Positions 52,096-61,666 of a stretch of 64,000 nucleotides of DNA are shown here, piece after piece. Location of the stretch: positions 141,166,982-141,230,981 of the forward strand of contig CM041781.1 of the NCBI GenBank assembly GCA_023374045.1, written 5' to 3'. The first letter of the stretch is position 1. Each line of letters starts with the position of its first letter. This DNA comes from Limonium bicolor (lineage: Eukaryota > Streptophyta > Magnoliopsida > Caryophyllales > Plumbaginaceae). The notes under the pieces were generated by a model. That model was given only the letters and a program-made list of their open reading frames with translations, had not been told where the DNA came from and made no database searches. Position numbers and translations under genes: made by a program.

Positions 52096-52171
52096 GTAAG
52101 GAAATACACCTTGAGTAAATAAGAATGGTTAACAACATTAAGACACAATCACTAATGCGATACGTAATCAG
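52096..52171 (+). other. Putative intron 2 in C gag
   Basis: 76 bases, GTAAGG...ATCAG, AT-rich, with CACTAATG (plant branch-site-like) about 20 bases before the acceptor. Removing it restores one frame from the Lys/Gln-rich tail into the zinc-knuckle segment; read through, the frame meets stops at once. It is the best-supported of the four gaps. Confidence 0.55.
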
Positions 52172-52513
52172 GTACTAAGTCTGGAAAGGAAACCGGAGGT
52201 GGCTACCAACGACACTACTATTGCCAGAGGTGCAAGGGGGACCACCCTGAAGTTGACTACAGGGGGAATAAGGTGGAGTGTAATTTTTGCGGTGTACTCG
52301 GGCACCGGGCATATGAGTGCTACGGGAACCCGAAGAGTAAGAATTACAGACCCAGTTTTTAGATTAAGACCAAGACCGATCAAGGAGTTGGATCCGACGG
52401 TCAGAGGAGGGTGCAACAAGCTGCAGACAAGAACCCACGGGTGACCCAGAAGTCGGGACCCACACTACACTTGGTGGACCGGGACGATGAGCCTGAGCCC
52501 TCATCGAGGCCAG

Positions 52514-52692
52514 GTACCGCTATAACCATTTAGTAATAAAATTACCTGCTTACCGCATTATCATGCCTGTTTGGTGAATAATTGAGTTAAGTGAGAATGA
52601 GATGAGATTAGGACTTAAGTGAGATATAACCTACTACCACCTTAGGAAACTTCAACATTTGCTATCCAATGCCTTCAACACCTGACCCGGAG
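52514..52692 (+). other. Putative intron 3 between gag and AlkB
   Basis: It starts GTACCG directly after a CAG and ends CCCGGAG. It is AT-rich in the middle and has stops in the flanking frames. The donor leaves phase 1, and the acceptor at 52692 enters the AlkB frame in the matching phase. The acceptor is not pyrimidine-rich, so it is uncertain; another AG at 52736 lies nearer the first conserved AlkB residue but is out of phase. Confidence 0.35.
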
Positions 52693-53384
52693 TGCACCGA
52701 CATGAAACCCTAGACTTTCCAACCGAACAATGTTAGGTTATCCGCCCAGGTATGATTTTATTAAGGGGATACCTGACACCCGAAGCGTAAATAGCCATCA
52801 TCAGGAAATGCAATCAACTAGGAATGGGACCGGGAGGTTTTTATACACCGGAGTACCCAGGGGGAGCAAGAATGAAATTAAAGATGATGAGCTTAGGCAA
52901 GGATTTGAATCCGTATGCCAAGACCTACCAAACTACGAGGATGCATGATGGAGTCTCACCACCGGGAATACCCGAAGAGTTCCATCCGGTTATTATACAA
53001 GTCATGGAAATCGCTCAGCAGTTGGAAGCTGAACTGATTCCAGACATACAGGCGGACATTTGCATTGTGAACTTCTACAAGAAAGATGGGTGACTTGGAC
53101 TACATCAGGACAAGGACGAGACAACGGGGTCTCTCGAACGAGGGATACCCATAGTGTCTTGGTCCTTAGGAGATGACGCTGAATTTTTGTACGGCGAGCA
53201 TAAGCGTGCGGACCGTGCTAATAAGTTAATACTTAAGTCAGGGGATGTATTAGTTATGGGAGGAGAGTCAAGGATGTTATACCATGGGATTAAGAGAATC
53301 AAGCTGAATACAGCACCGTCAGCAGTGATTAATGCAATGCATATGAAACCAGGACGGTTAAACCTAACCTTTAGACAATATTAG
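52693..53384 (+). pseudogene. AlkB-like 2-oxoglutarate/Fe(II) dioxygenase domain inside element C
   Basis: One frame from about 52693 (clearly from 52737, VIRPGM) to the stop at 53382-53384 reads as a plant ALKBH1-like AlkB domain. N to C: the VIRPGMILLRGYL start, LGMGPGGFY, LKMMSLGKDLNPY, PPGIPEEFHPV, then the core ICIVNFYKKDG, LGLHQDKDE with the iron-binding His (53103) and Asp (53109), VSWSLGDDAEFLYG, SGDVLVMGGESRMLYHG with the distal His (53283), and the C-terminal RPGRLNLTF-type end with two Arg (53355, 53373) that bind 2-oxoglutarate in the family. The terminal Tyr-stop matches the usual AlkB end. Premature stops: TAG 52734, TAA 52788, TGA 53091. It lies between the gag zinc knuckles and the protease, in the same orientation. 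Known AlkB enzymes oxidatively remove methyl groups from nucleic acids. A role on element RNA or DNA is inference. Confidence 0.9.
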
Positions 53385-53541
53385 CTATGTAACGTTTTGG
53401 TGTGAGATAAGGAATGAGATGTAAGATTAAGGCACATGTTGTAAACAGGATGGTTATGAATAAAATAACAGTGTTGTTCATATAAATCGTTACGACTCTT
53501 GTTATACCATCAATACTCATGAAGCTTATGAATACAATTAG
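53385..53541 (+). other. AT-rich gap between AlkB and protease (putative intron 4)
   Basis: About 157 bases of AT-rich sequence with stops in every frame. It has several GT sites shortly after the AlkB stop and ends ACAATTAG at 53541. The protease frame opens right after, in the same phase as the acceptor at 52692. The gag donor at 52513/52514 could therefore join in phase either to AlkB or directly to protease. Confidence 0.35.
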
Positions 53542-54175
53542 GTCATGGACTCGGTACGGAAGGTGTGCTAAGCATACTTATAGAGGCATAGGCCGACGCC
53601 AGCGGTACTATCCTCACTGGCACCTTTCCGATTAATGGGATTGAGGTATCAGTTCTCTTCGACTCAGGGGCCTCGCATACCTTTGTCTCGGCATCTTTTG
53701 CGAGATGGTTGGGGCTAGACGCTGATGAGCTACCCGACTTCACGGTTACGCTCCCGCTATGGAGAAGGTTCGTTGCACTCGCTACTACCGAGGAGCCATT
53801 GTCAGAATTAAGGGGGAAGACTTTCCAGTCAGTTTTATTGAGTTCAGGGAGTTGGGATTTGATGTTATCTTTGGGATGAACTGGTTGGAGCGGCACAAGG
53901 GTCGTATCCTCTGCGCCGAGCATAGATTGCTGCTCAGGAGCCCGTCTGGGGTAACAATATCATACCACCAGAGGCCCAGGGAGCCTTCGACTAAGATCAT
54001 CACCGCTATGGCAATGTATAAGGAGTTGAGGAGAAAGGAAGAAGTGTACCTCTGCTATGTACAAGACATAGAGAGAGACCCCGAGTTCGACCCCGAGTTC
54101 GACCCTGACTTACCGGTAGTGTCAGAGTTCCCCGACCTATTTCCACGGGAACTGCCCAGCATGCCACCCACTTGA
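53542..54175 (+). pseudogene. Element C: aspartic protease region of pol
   Basis: Retropepsin-type protease with the active site VLFDSGASHTF (Asp near 53661), followed by VRCTRYYRGAIVRI and the C-terminal LGFDVIFGMNWLERHKGRI. A TAG at 53589 precedes the active site. A one-base indel near 53755 moves the frame between the two halves. A repeated GACCCCGAGTTC leads into the linker (EFPDLFPRELPSMPPT), which ends at a TGA (54173-54175). The enzyme would process the Gag-Pol precursor. Confidence 0.88.
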
Positions 54176-55030
54176 GAGGTACAGTTCACCATCGAGCTAC
54201 TACCTGGTACCGGACCAAAAGCCAAGGCACCATACCGTATGGCTCCGGCAGAGATGAATGAGTTAAAGGAACAACTGAAGGACTTGTTAGATAAAGGGTT
54301 CATAAGACCCAGTGTATCACCATGGGGAGCGCCAGTTCTCTTCGTGAAGAAGAAGGATGGTAGTCTCCGCCTCTGCATGGACTACAAAGAGTTGAATGCA
54401 GTGACAGTGAAGAATAAGTATCCACTACCCCGCATTGACGATCTGTTCGATCAGTTGAAGGGAGCATCTGTGTTTTCCAAGATTGATCTCAGATCGGGGT
54501 ATCATCAGATAGCCATTAAGGAGGGAGACATTGAGAAGACGGCATTCCGGACACGATACGGCCACTATGAGTTTACAGTAATGCCGTTCGGTTTGTCGAA
54601 CGCACCGGTGAAGTTTATGGTTTTGATGAACCGCTTGTTCTAGGAGCAGCTGGACGAGTCGGTTGTGGTATTCATCGACGACATACTGATGTATTCGAGA
54701 TCTAAGGTTGAACATGAGGAACATCTGAGGAGAGTATTAGAGATATTGAGGGAGAACCAGCTATATGCTAAGTTCTCCAAATGTGAGTTTTGGATTGACC
54801 AGGTCTCTTTCCTAGGTCATGTCATCTCAGATGCTGGGATCTCAGTGGATCCAGCATAGATTGATGCCGTACGTACTTGGCCAAGGACGAAGACTGTTAC
54901 CGACATCCGGAGCTTTCTCGGCCTGACAGGTTACTATAGGAGGTTTGTTAGGGATTTCAGCAAGGTCGTGAAACCAATGACCAGTCTGATGAAGAAAGAT
55001 GCACCGTTCTTATGGACGGCTGACTGTGAG
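54176..55030 (+). pseudogene. Element C: reverse transcriptase
   Basis: Gypsy RT in one frame: [80 protein letters not shown], then catalytic [11 protein letters not shown] near 54671, and the thumb/connection [10 protein letters not shown] and FLGLTGYYRRFVRDFSKV. Both catalytic Asp of the IDD motif are present. TAG stops at 54641 and 54857 interrupt it. It is very similar to element E's RT through the same motifs. It copies element RNA into DNA in the cytoplasmic particle; this copy cannot. Confidence 0.92.
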
Positions 55031-55480
55031 AGATCATTTTAGAGTTTGAAGGACTCACTGACCACTGCACCGGTTCTGACCATTCCAGACGGTACAGAGG
55101 GCTTTGAGGTTTATTGCGATGCATCCGGCAGAGGGTTGGGTTGTGTGCTCATGCAACTTGGCAAGGTGGTGGCATATGCCTCACGCCAGTTGAAGAAACA
55201 TGAGGAGAACTACCCCACAAATGATTTGGAGATGGGAGCTGTAGTCTTCGCTTTGAAGATATGGCGCCACTACTTATACGGGGTTAGGGTGACAATCTAC
55301 ACCGATCATAAGAGCTTAAGATACATATTTACTCAGAAGGAGTTGAATCTCAGACAGAGGAGATGGTTGGAATTCTTGAAAGACTATGACATTGAACTCC
55401 AATACAAAGAGGGAAAGGCCAATGTCGTAGCGGACGCCCTAAGCCGTCGAGCACACTCACTCCATTCGCTAGTTTCTTTC
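55031..55480 (+). pseudogene. Element C: RNase H
   Basis: Acidic residues in [34 protein letters not shown] and [11 protein letters not shown] are intact. The domain ends at [18 protein letters not shown] at 55040 lies at its start. It removes the RNA strand during reverse transcription. The same frame as RT continues into the integrase zinc domain. Confidence 0.92.
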
Positions 55481-56898
55481 TCCGGCTTGGTTGATGAGGT
55501 GCGAGAGGCTCAGAGGACAGATGAGTATACGAGAGAGGTCAGACAGAAGCTGACAGATGGTACTTTTGAGGGTCAGAAATATGACTTCAGACTTCACGAC
55601 GATGATGTGATCAGACTTAAGGGCCGGTTATGCATACCACGGGGCAACACGGATCTGAAAGACCGTATACTTAGGGAATCACATTGTTCTTCAGTCTCCA
55701 TCCATCCGGGAGCCTCTAAGATGTACAAAGACATGAGGAGGTACTTCTAGTGGTCGGGGATGAAGACAGATGTTACCGAGTTGTCATGAGGTGTCTCACA
55801 TGCTAGAAGGTAAAATTCGAGCACCGACGACCGAGCGGAATGGTACATTCGATGCCAGTTCCGGAGTGGAAGTTCCATGATATCTCCATGGACTTTGTAG
55901 TTGGACTCCCACCTGCTAGGGGAGGTCTCAACATGATATGGTTGGTGGTGGATCGCCTTACCAAAGTAGCCCGATTCATACCGATGAAGGATACTTGGAA
56001 GGTGACCAAATTAGCTGAGTTGTATGAGAAAGAAATCATGAGACATCACGGGATACCAAAGACCATAGTGTCAGATAGAGATACCAGATTCCTTTCGAGG
56101 TACTGGAGAGCTACTAGAGAAGCGTTGGGTACAGAACTGAAGTTGAGTACCTCGTTCCATCCTCAGACAGATGGTCAGACTGAGCGTACGATTCAGACAC
56201 TCGAGGACATGCTGAGGGCATGTGCCTTAGACTTCCAGGGCAGTTGGATTGACAAATTGCATGTGATCGAGTTTTCATACAACAACAGCTATCACGCTTC
56301 GATCAAGATGACACCTTTTCAAGCGTTGTACGGTAGACCATGTCGTACACCGCTCTGCTGGGATGAGTCAAGTGAGACGGTCATCATAGGACCAGAGTAC
56401 TTAGAGCAAGTTAAGGCCGAGGTTCAGCAAATCAGAGAGAACATGAAAGCTGCTCAAGATAGGCAGAAGTCGTATGCTGATGTTCGACGACGAGACCTGG
56501 AGTTCACAGTGGGCGACCGGGTATTTCTGTGAGTTTCACCAATGAAGGGTGTATTCAGATTTGGGAAGAAGGGTACATTAAGCCCGAAGTTTGTTGGTCC
56601 TTATGAGATTACGGAGCGGGTGGGCCCGGTTGCTTACAGGTTGAATTTACCTGCTGAACTGGGTAAAGTGCATGATGTTTTTCATGTTTCACAGCTAAAG
56701 AAATACATGCACCACCCCTCCCATGTGTTAGAACCTGAGAGGTTGACATTAGAACCGAATATGAGATCAGTGGAGATTCCTCAGAGAAATTTGGATAGTA
56801 AGACTAGGGACACTCGCCATAAGTCTGTGCGACTGGTGAAGGTTCTCTGGTCTAACCAGGATGTCGAAGAGGGCGAAGTACCCTTCGTTGTTTACTGA
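55481..56898 (+). pseudogene. Element C: integrase with degenerate chromodomain tail
   Basis: The zinc domain (His in [11 protein letters not shown], Cys in CLTC) is broken by TAG 55748, a one-base loss near 55784 and TAG 55804. The catalytic core has Asp in HDISMDFVVGLP, Asp in IVSDRDTRF and Glu in TDGQTERTIQTLEDML, all intact. TGA 56530 follows VGDRVFL. The GPY-type domain [11 protein letters not shown] and the [12 protein letters not shown] linker precede a tail [17 protein letters not shown], which is the first part of a chromodomain. Its Thr-Trp-Glu part is absent and the frame ends at 56898. Another frame reads AKYPSLFTD just there, suggesting a short deletion. Chromodomains direct integration toward marked chromatin. 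The combination points to a chromovirus, probably Tekay/Del-like. Confidence 0.9.
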
Positions 56899-57198
56899 CT
56901 AGATCGTCTGTATAGGGTACGGGGCGTACCCCTTTTAAAGGGGGGTAGAGCTTCCTCGCTTTTGAGTTAGGAAACGAACTTGTTGTCGTTTGTTTGGTTG
57001 TTTAAGAAGTGAATTTGTGTAAGTTGCTACACTTTGGTGATAAGTTTGAGTTATGTATAATACTTATGTATTGTATTTGTGATTGACCTTTGAGTCTTGA
57101 GATGTGTGAATGAGAATATAAGATGTGGTGTTAAGATTAAGAGAATTGAATACCGTGAATGGTTAAGCATATATGTGAACTTTGGGGACAAGGTTCTT
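56899..57198 (+). other. Element C 3' untranslated region
   Basis: About 300 bases between pol and the 3' tract, starting with the GGGCGTACCCC block and the second polypurine tract (56933-56950), then AT-rich sequence without an ORF. The corresponding interval in A and B is 1.2-1.4 kb. Confidence 0.7.
56933..56950 (+). promoter_or_regulatory. Element C second (internal) polypurine tract
   Basis: TTTTAAAGGGGGGTAGAG, nearly the same as the tract that abuts the LTR, 265 bases before it and 35 bases after the pol stop. Confidence 0.6.
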
Positions 57199-57213
57199 TT
57201 AAGGGGGGTAGAT
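57199..57213 (+). promoter_or_regulatory. Element C 3' polypurine tract
   Basis: TTAAGGGGGGTAGAT immediately before the LTR start TGAAATACCC. Confidence 0.85.
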
Positions 57214-60200
57214 TGAAATACCCAAAACATGGTTTTTAAATGATAAACTAAGATATAAGAAGGCTAAAGAATGCCTTAGAAACGTTAAGAAACCATTTTA
57301 ATCAAAGAAAACATAAGGAAACACCAAAAGAGCAGTTTAAGCCAAAAACATGCTCTAAGCTTGGAGAGACTTGGGTGAGCACCCAAACATCATTCTAAGA
57401 CCTTAGTAATATCCTAATGGTCATTTTAAGCCAATTACCAAAGAAAACCAAGCTCAAAAACAAGTTATAACACAAATTGTGCTTTAAGGACTCTTAAAGC
57501 ACATTTTTGAAAAATTGTCTTAGAAAGGGGTTTTAAGTGGCTAAATGCCCATGATTACTCCTTAATTAACTTGTTTACTAATTAGTATCACATTAGGAAG
57601 TCTAAATCAATGGGAAACAAAAAATTTCATAAATATGTGCACTAATTTGTGAATAGTAACCAAATAGTGCCTAGTTTAGTTTTTAATCAATTAAGTCTTA
57701 TTAATTGGTCAAACAAGACCATGACCAGCCTAATTAATGAAGGGGGCCGGTTTTATAAGGGTGTGAGTCACCAAGAGTATCCAATTAATGTTAGAAGAAA
57801 AAGAGAAAAGCAAGTTGTTACTATTTGCTTTTAAGGAATCAAATATCTTATATGCCATCTCTCTCCTCCTTTCATTCCATCTTCTCCATCGATTTCTCTT
57901 GCTCACTTCTTCTCTCTCACGTAAGAAAGCAACCTCCATGCTAGCTCCATTCTCTTGCGCACATATTGCTCATTTAAGCTCCAAAATCAAAACCAAGCAC
58001 ATATATCTCTTAGTTAGCTCAAGCTCTTTCTTTCTATCCTTCCAAAACTTCAAGAGCTCCATTTTGGTGCCAAGGCGAACCGCCATTAGAGGGGGAAACT
58101 CAAGCTTGGAGACTCCATTAGCTTCTCCATTCTCTTAAGGTAAAGAATATGTAAGAAAATCTAGGTTTCCATCATTCCTCTCATGTCCGAAAATTATCAC
58201 TCATGGGGTTCCATTTTTAAGCCTTGTTCTAGCTTGTTTCCTACTCTCCAAAGGATAAAGGAGGTCCTTCTTGCTTCATATCCAAGCTTGTCTTGAGAAA
58301 CCAAGGTAAAACAATCAATTTAATACCTTAAAACACATTTTTTAACCTAGGTTTTTATTCCTTAAGGTAGTGTGTGTTTAGTACTCATTGGAGTCATTGA
58401 TTGGTTAGAACATTGGCAAGGAGAACTTGGTTGGTGACCGAGATTGTTCAAGGAAAAAGTCTAAGGAGGAAAGTTTGTGAGCTTGTAAAAAGAACAAGGT
58501 AAATTACTTACCTTAAGGTGTTTTGTTGATTAAGGGAATGGGATTTAGATAGGTGATGAGTTTAGTGTAGAGTTTACATTGGGGAAGAACTCTAAAAACC
58601 TTGGAGAAACAATGACTATACTTGTGAACTTGTAAATACGGAGCCAATGGGAAAAGAGATAGTTAAACCATGTTGAGATTGAATTATAAGAAGCATTTTA
58701 TTTCAATGGGAGCCTTGTTGTGTGTATTTGCAGGTCAAAGGCTATATATATATTGAGGAAATTCAGTGCTTAAGATTTATGCATTTAAGGGCCTAAGTGC
58801 CAAGCAATTTAAGTTCATGAACTATATTGTGATGTAGTGTAGATTTGGTGTATGATGTGTGGTAAGGAGGTTTAATGAGAGTTTGAATGTGATAGCTATT
58901 TGATGGTGAAAAACTAAATTTTTGGTTTTGTAATAATGTACTAGAGAACCCATGGCAAAATTTAGAGAAGAACCTAAGTGTTTAGGATTGTTAAGGAGAT
59001 TCATGACCGAGGTAGTACTAGGAAGTTTTTAGAGGTTGTCTTGATGAAAAAGGTGAGTTTAAGTTTAAATGAGTAGAATGACCTAGACATATCATGGAGG
59101 ATTTAGGAATCAAATGAATGTACTAGTGTATTTAGGACTTTAGGCAACATTGGTAAAACTAGTAGAAAAGAAATAATGTGGGTAGTAGAAGGGCATAACC
59201 TTTGTGTAGAAACTTTGAGTAGTTGAAAGGAGTTTTAGATGGTGAAAGATGCTTGGGAGATGATGTTTATAGTGGTGAGGAAGCTCTGGCATAGTGGCTG
59301 TATTAGGTATGAACCACCACTTAGAAACCTAGTGAAAACATTACAAGAATTGGCATGATTACATGAAATTGCATGAGGACTAAGGTGGTGTTGGTGAGTG
59401 ATTTAATGTGTTTAGGGAAGGCTTAAGGTGTATTTGAGGTTAGAACATAACTAGGATATATGAGGTGAACGTTTGGAGTTAAATGGGAATTTAGAAACAA
59501 GGTTCTGAGCCGACCGATTAGGGACCGGACCTGCAAGGTCGGTCGAGCTCAGTTTACACTACCGAAAAGAGTTTCTGGAACCGACCGAACTTGGGGACCG
59601 GACTTACAAGTTCGGTCGGGCCTGTATTTTGTGTACGAATTAAGTCTCTGGAATGGACCGACCTTGGGACCGGACTTACAAGATCGGTCATGCTTGGAAT
59701 TTTGTACTGGAATTGGTCTCTGGAATCGACCGAACTTGGGACCGGACTTGGCAAGTTCGGTCGAGCTTAAATTTCCAATGGGGGAAAACTCTTGGGAATG
59801 GACCGACCTTGGGGACCGGACTTGCAAGGTCGGTCGGGGTAAAATTTTCAAACGGTAATGCGTCGTGGAATGGACCGACCTTGGGTAAGGTCAGTCGGTA
59901 AGTTCGGTCAAGCCAAAAACAAAAAAAAGAAAATTTAAATTCTAAAGATGTTAATTAGTAATAAGGTATGCCATTGGTAGGGTAATAATGATTAGGGACC
60001 TAAGAACCTAAGGAATTAAGTGAATTTAAGTATAAACCTTAATGTTTAAAGTTAAGTTATAAGGTTAGGAGGTAAGGACTTAAGAGAGTACTGGATGGGA
60101 ATCTTAGGGATTAAGTGTCTTAAGTAAGGTGCAAATAACTAATGGCCTAAAAATGAATGAATGTTTTAGGTTTGTGAATTGGGACCCCGAAGAAGGTTAA

Positions 60201-61406
60201 ACAAACAACAGTCGACGGTGAACGGTACAGTCTTTCTTGTGACCTGCTTGCTAACGAGGTGTCCCTCGGCTTGTGTGCTATCTGTTTATTTGCTATGACT
60301 AAGACAAGATAAAGCATGCAACCGGATATTAACGTTCTCGTTGTGTATGTGTTTTCTTCACACTAACCCACGAGGCTTAAGGATAGCTACTAACTAAGCT
60401 TGATACTTATTAAGTTAAGGAGAGGATTTGTACATTGGTGATTGTTGGTTAATACCCGTCAAGGTTTAACTAACACATGGTAATTAAGACTTTCACTAAC
60501 CATAACTTGGGGTGGGAGTGAGGAATCCGGAATGGTACCGGCACATGTGTATTGGGGGAGGTCGGTATCTGAATCAGATCCAACTTCCAAATAAGACTTG
60601 TCATTGGACTCGTCGGCTAGGGTCAACAAACCGACCCGACCACCCGGACTACTGTTTGAGGTGGGAGGCACATTAAGGATGGCGTGGGGGGATCAAGCCT
60701 ACATCCCCAACAAATTAAGAAAGGTAGCTTATTGCCGGATAGTGCAATGCTACTGGCTAGGGTTAACCAAGCCCTATAAAAATAAGCAACCAATTAAGGG
60801 CTAACCAATCTAATAGTGGAACGGTTGGCAATTATAAGGTTAAGGAGATTGTGGATCTAAGGAGTTAAGAACTAACTCACTTATTAAGGGAACACCGGAG
60901 TCATTCATTTGCATATGAGCTATTTATGTTCATTGTGGTTGTTGTTTTATTGCATTTCATATTATGTTTGTTATGCTAATCAACTTCCATGCTATCGACA
61001 ATTAGTCGTCGTAGCCCCGTTAGCTTGGGGGCCATGAGAGGGTCGTTCCAGCATTCGTGCTGACCCCCTTTGGGGGCTGTTTTTGCACTTGCGGGTAAGC
61101 GGCCGATGAAGTCACACCACGAGAGTAGGAGCGGGCAGCCCTAGGTGGGACTTTATTTTGAGTACGGGTAGCGCCTGTGCACCCGTCTGTTAGTAGTTGA
61201 ACTTGTGAAGTATTGCATGGTTTTGGAGATACATTAAACTCGGTTGGTGTATGTATTATGGAAATGCGGTTGTAAATATTTAAGTAACGGTATTTCTTGT
61301 TGATTAGACCGTGGCAAGGTCCTGGTGTTAGTTTACTTCCGCTGCGACGTTTATGTGTTACTGTTAAGTTGCGATAACCACGAATGGCTTTAGACGGGGT
61401 GTTACA
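57214..61406 (+). mobile_element. Element C: complete 3' LTR
   Basis: 4.19 kb, TGAAATACCC to GGGGTGTTACA. It matches the split 5' LTR with scattered substitutions and small indels, many in 58380-59480. It contains the CT-rich leader (57860-57960), AAGGTAA motifs near 58139, 58304 and 58498, the hairpin array (59511-59912), and a conserved GACCCCC..GGGGGC palindrome near 61060. No gene is seen. Confidence 0.9.
59511..59912. repeat. Hairpin array, C 3' LTR copy
   Basis: Same unit as 48992-49399. Several arms pair better here (GACCGAACTTGGGGACCGGACTT), so the 5' copy has drifted at some arms (for example CGATCGAACTTGG near 49067). Confidence 0.8.
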
Positions 61407-61666
61407 GGGTCGGTCCACTGCAGAACCCTTTCCCAAAGTGCTTATTTTACTCCAATCTCTTCCACAAGTGCCCTAGTATGTTCCCATATCATTTTGCACA
61501 TTAATACCCTCTTAAATCATCCACCAACTCATTGTTCAACCCACATAAAAATTCCTTAATCACTTACTCAAATTCTTACTAAATTCCTAACACTTAAAAC
61601 TTAGTTCCTTATACTTCCAACATGTAAACTTTGCCCAAAACCTCAACTAACCAAAGTGTTTCTTCT
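61407..61666 (-). mobile_element. Element A: 5' LTR, second segment (with right TSD of C)
   Basis: It starts with GGGTC (61407-61411), the right duplication of C. It then continues A's LTR (GGTCCACTGCAGAACCC onward, matching 4689-4950 in the 3' LTR) until TTTCTTCT at 61666, where element D begins. The remaining 2.5 kb of this LTR lies beyond D. Confidence 0.88.

Larger units (their letters stand above)
51128..52513 (+). pseudogene. Element C: gag, split by two putative introns
   Basis: The likely start is MSGRRGRGRGRG at 51128 (an in-frame ATG at 51116 is also possible), 230 bases after the primer site. Segment 1 (to 51760) has a basic RG repeat, a Pro run, and a Gag core (HFKGETDPAKLEAYI, AAFYLKGAAGDWW, YYTEFTALLRLLPG). 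Segment 2 (51840-52095) continues Gag (YHAAAKVEI) and a Lys/Gln-rich tail with one TAA at 51984. Segment 3 (52172-52513) has two zinc knuckles: C-x2-C-x3-H-x4 with the last Cys replaced by Tyr, then an intact CNFCGVLGHRAYEC, with a TAG at 52360. Gaps of 79 and 76 bases separate the segments and keep phase when skipped. The protein would bind element RNA and form particles. Confidence 0.85.

Noticed and set aside
51885..52419. Minus-strand ORFs opposite C gag
   Set aside because: They are antisense shadows of gag, whose frame shows Gag and zinc-knuckle motifs.
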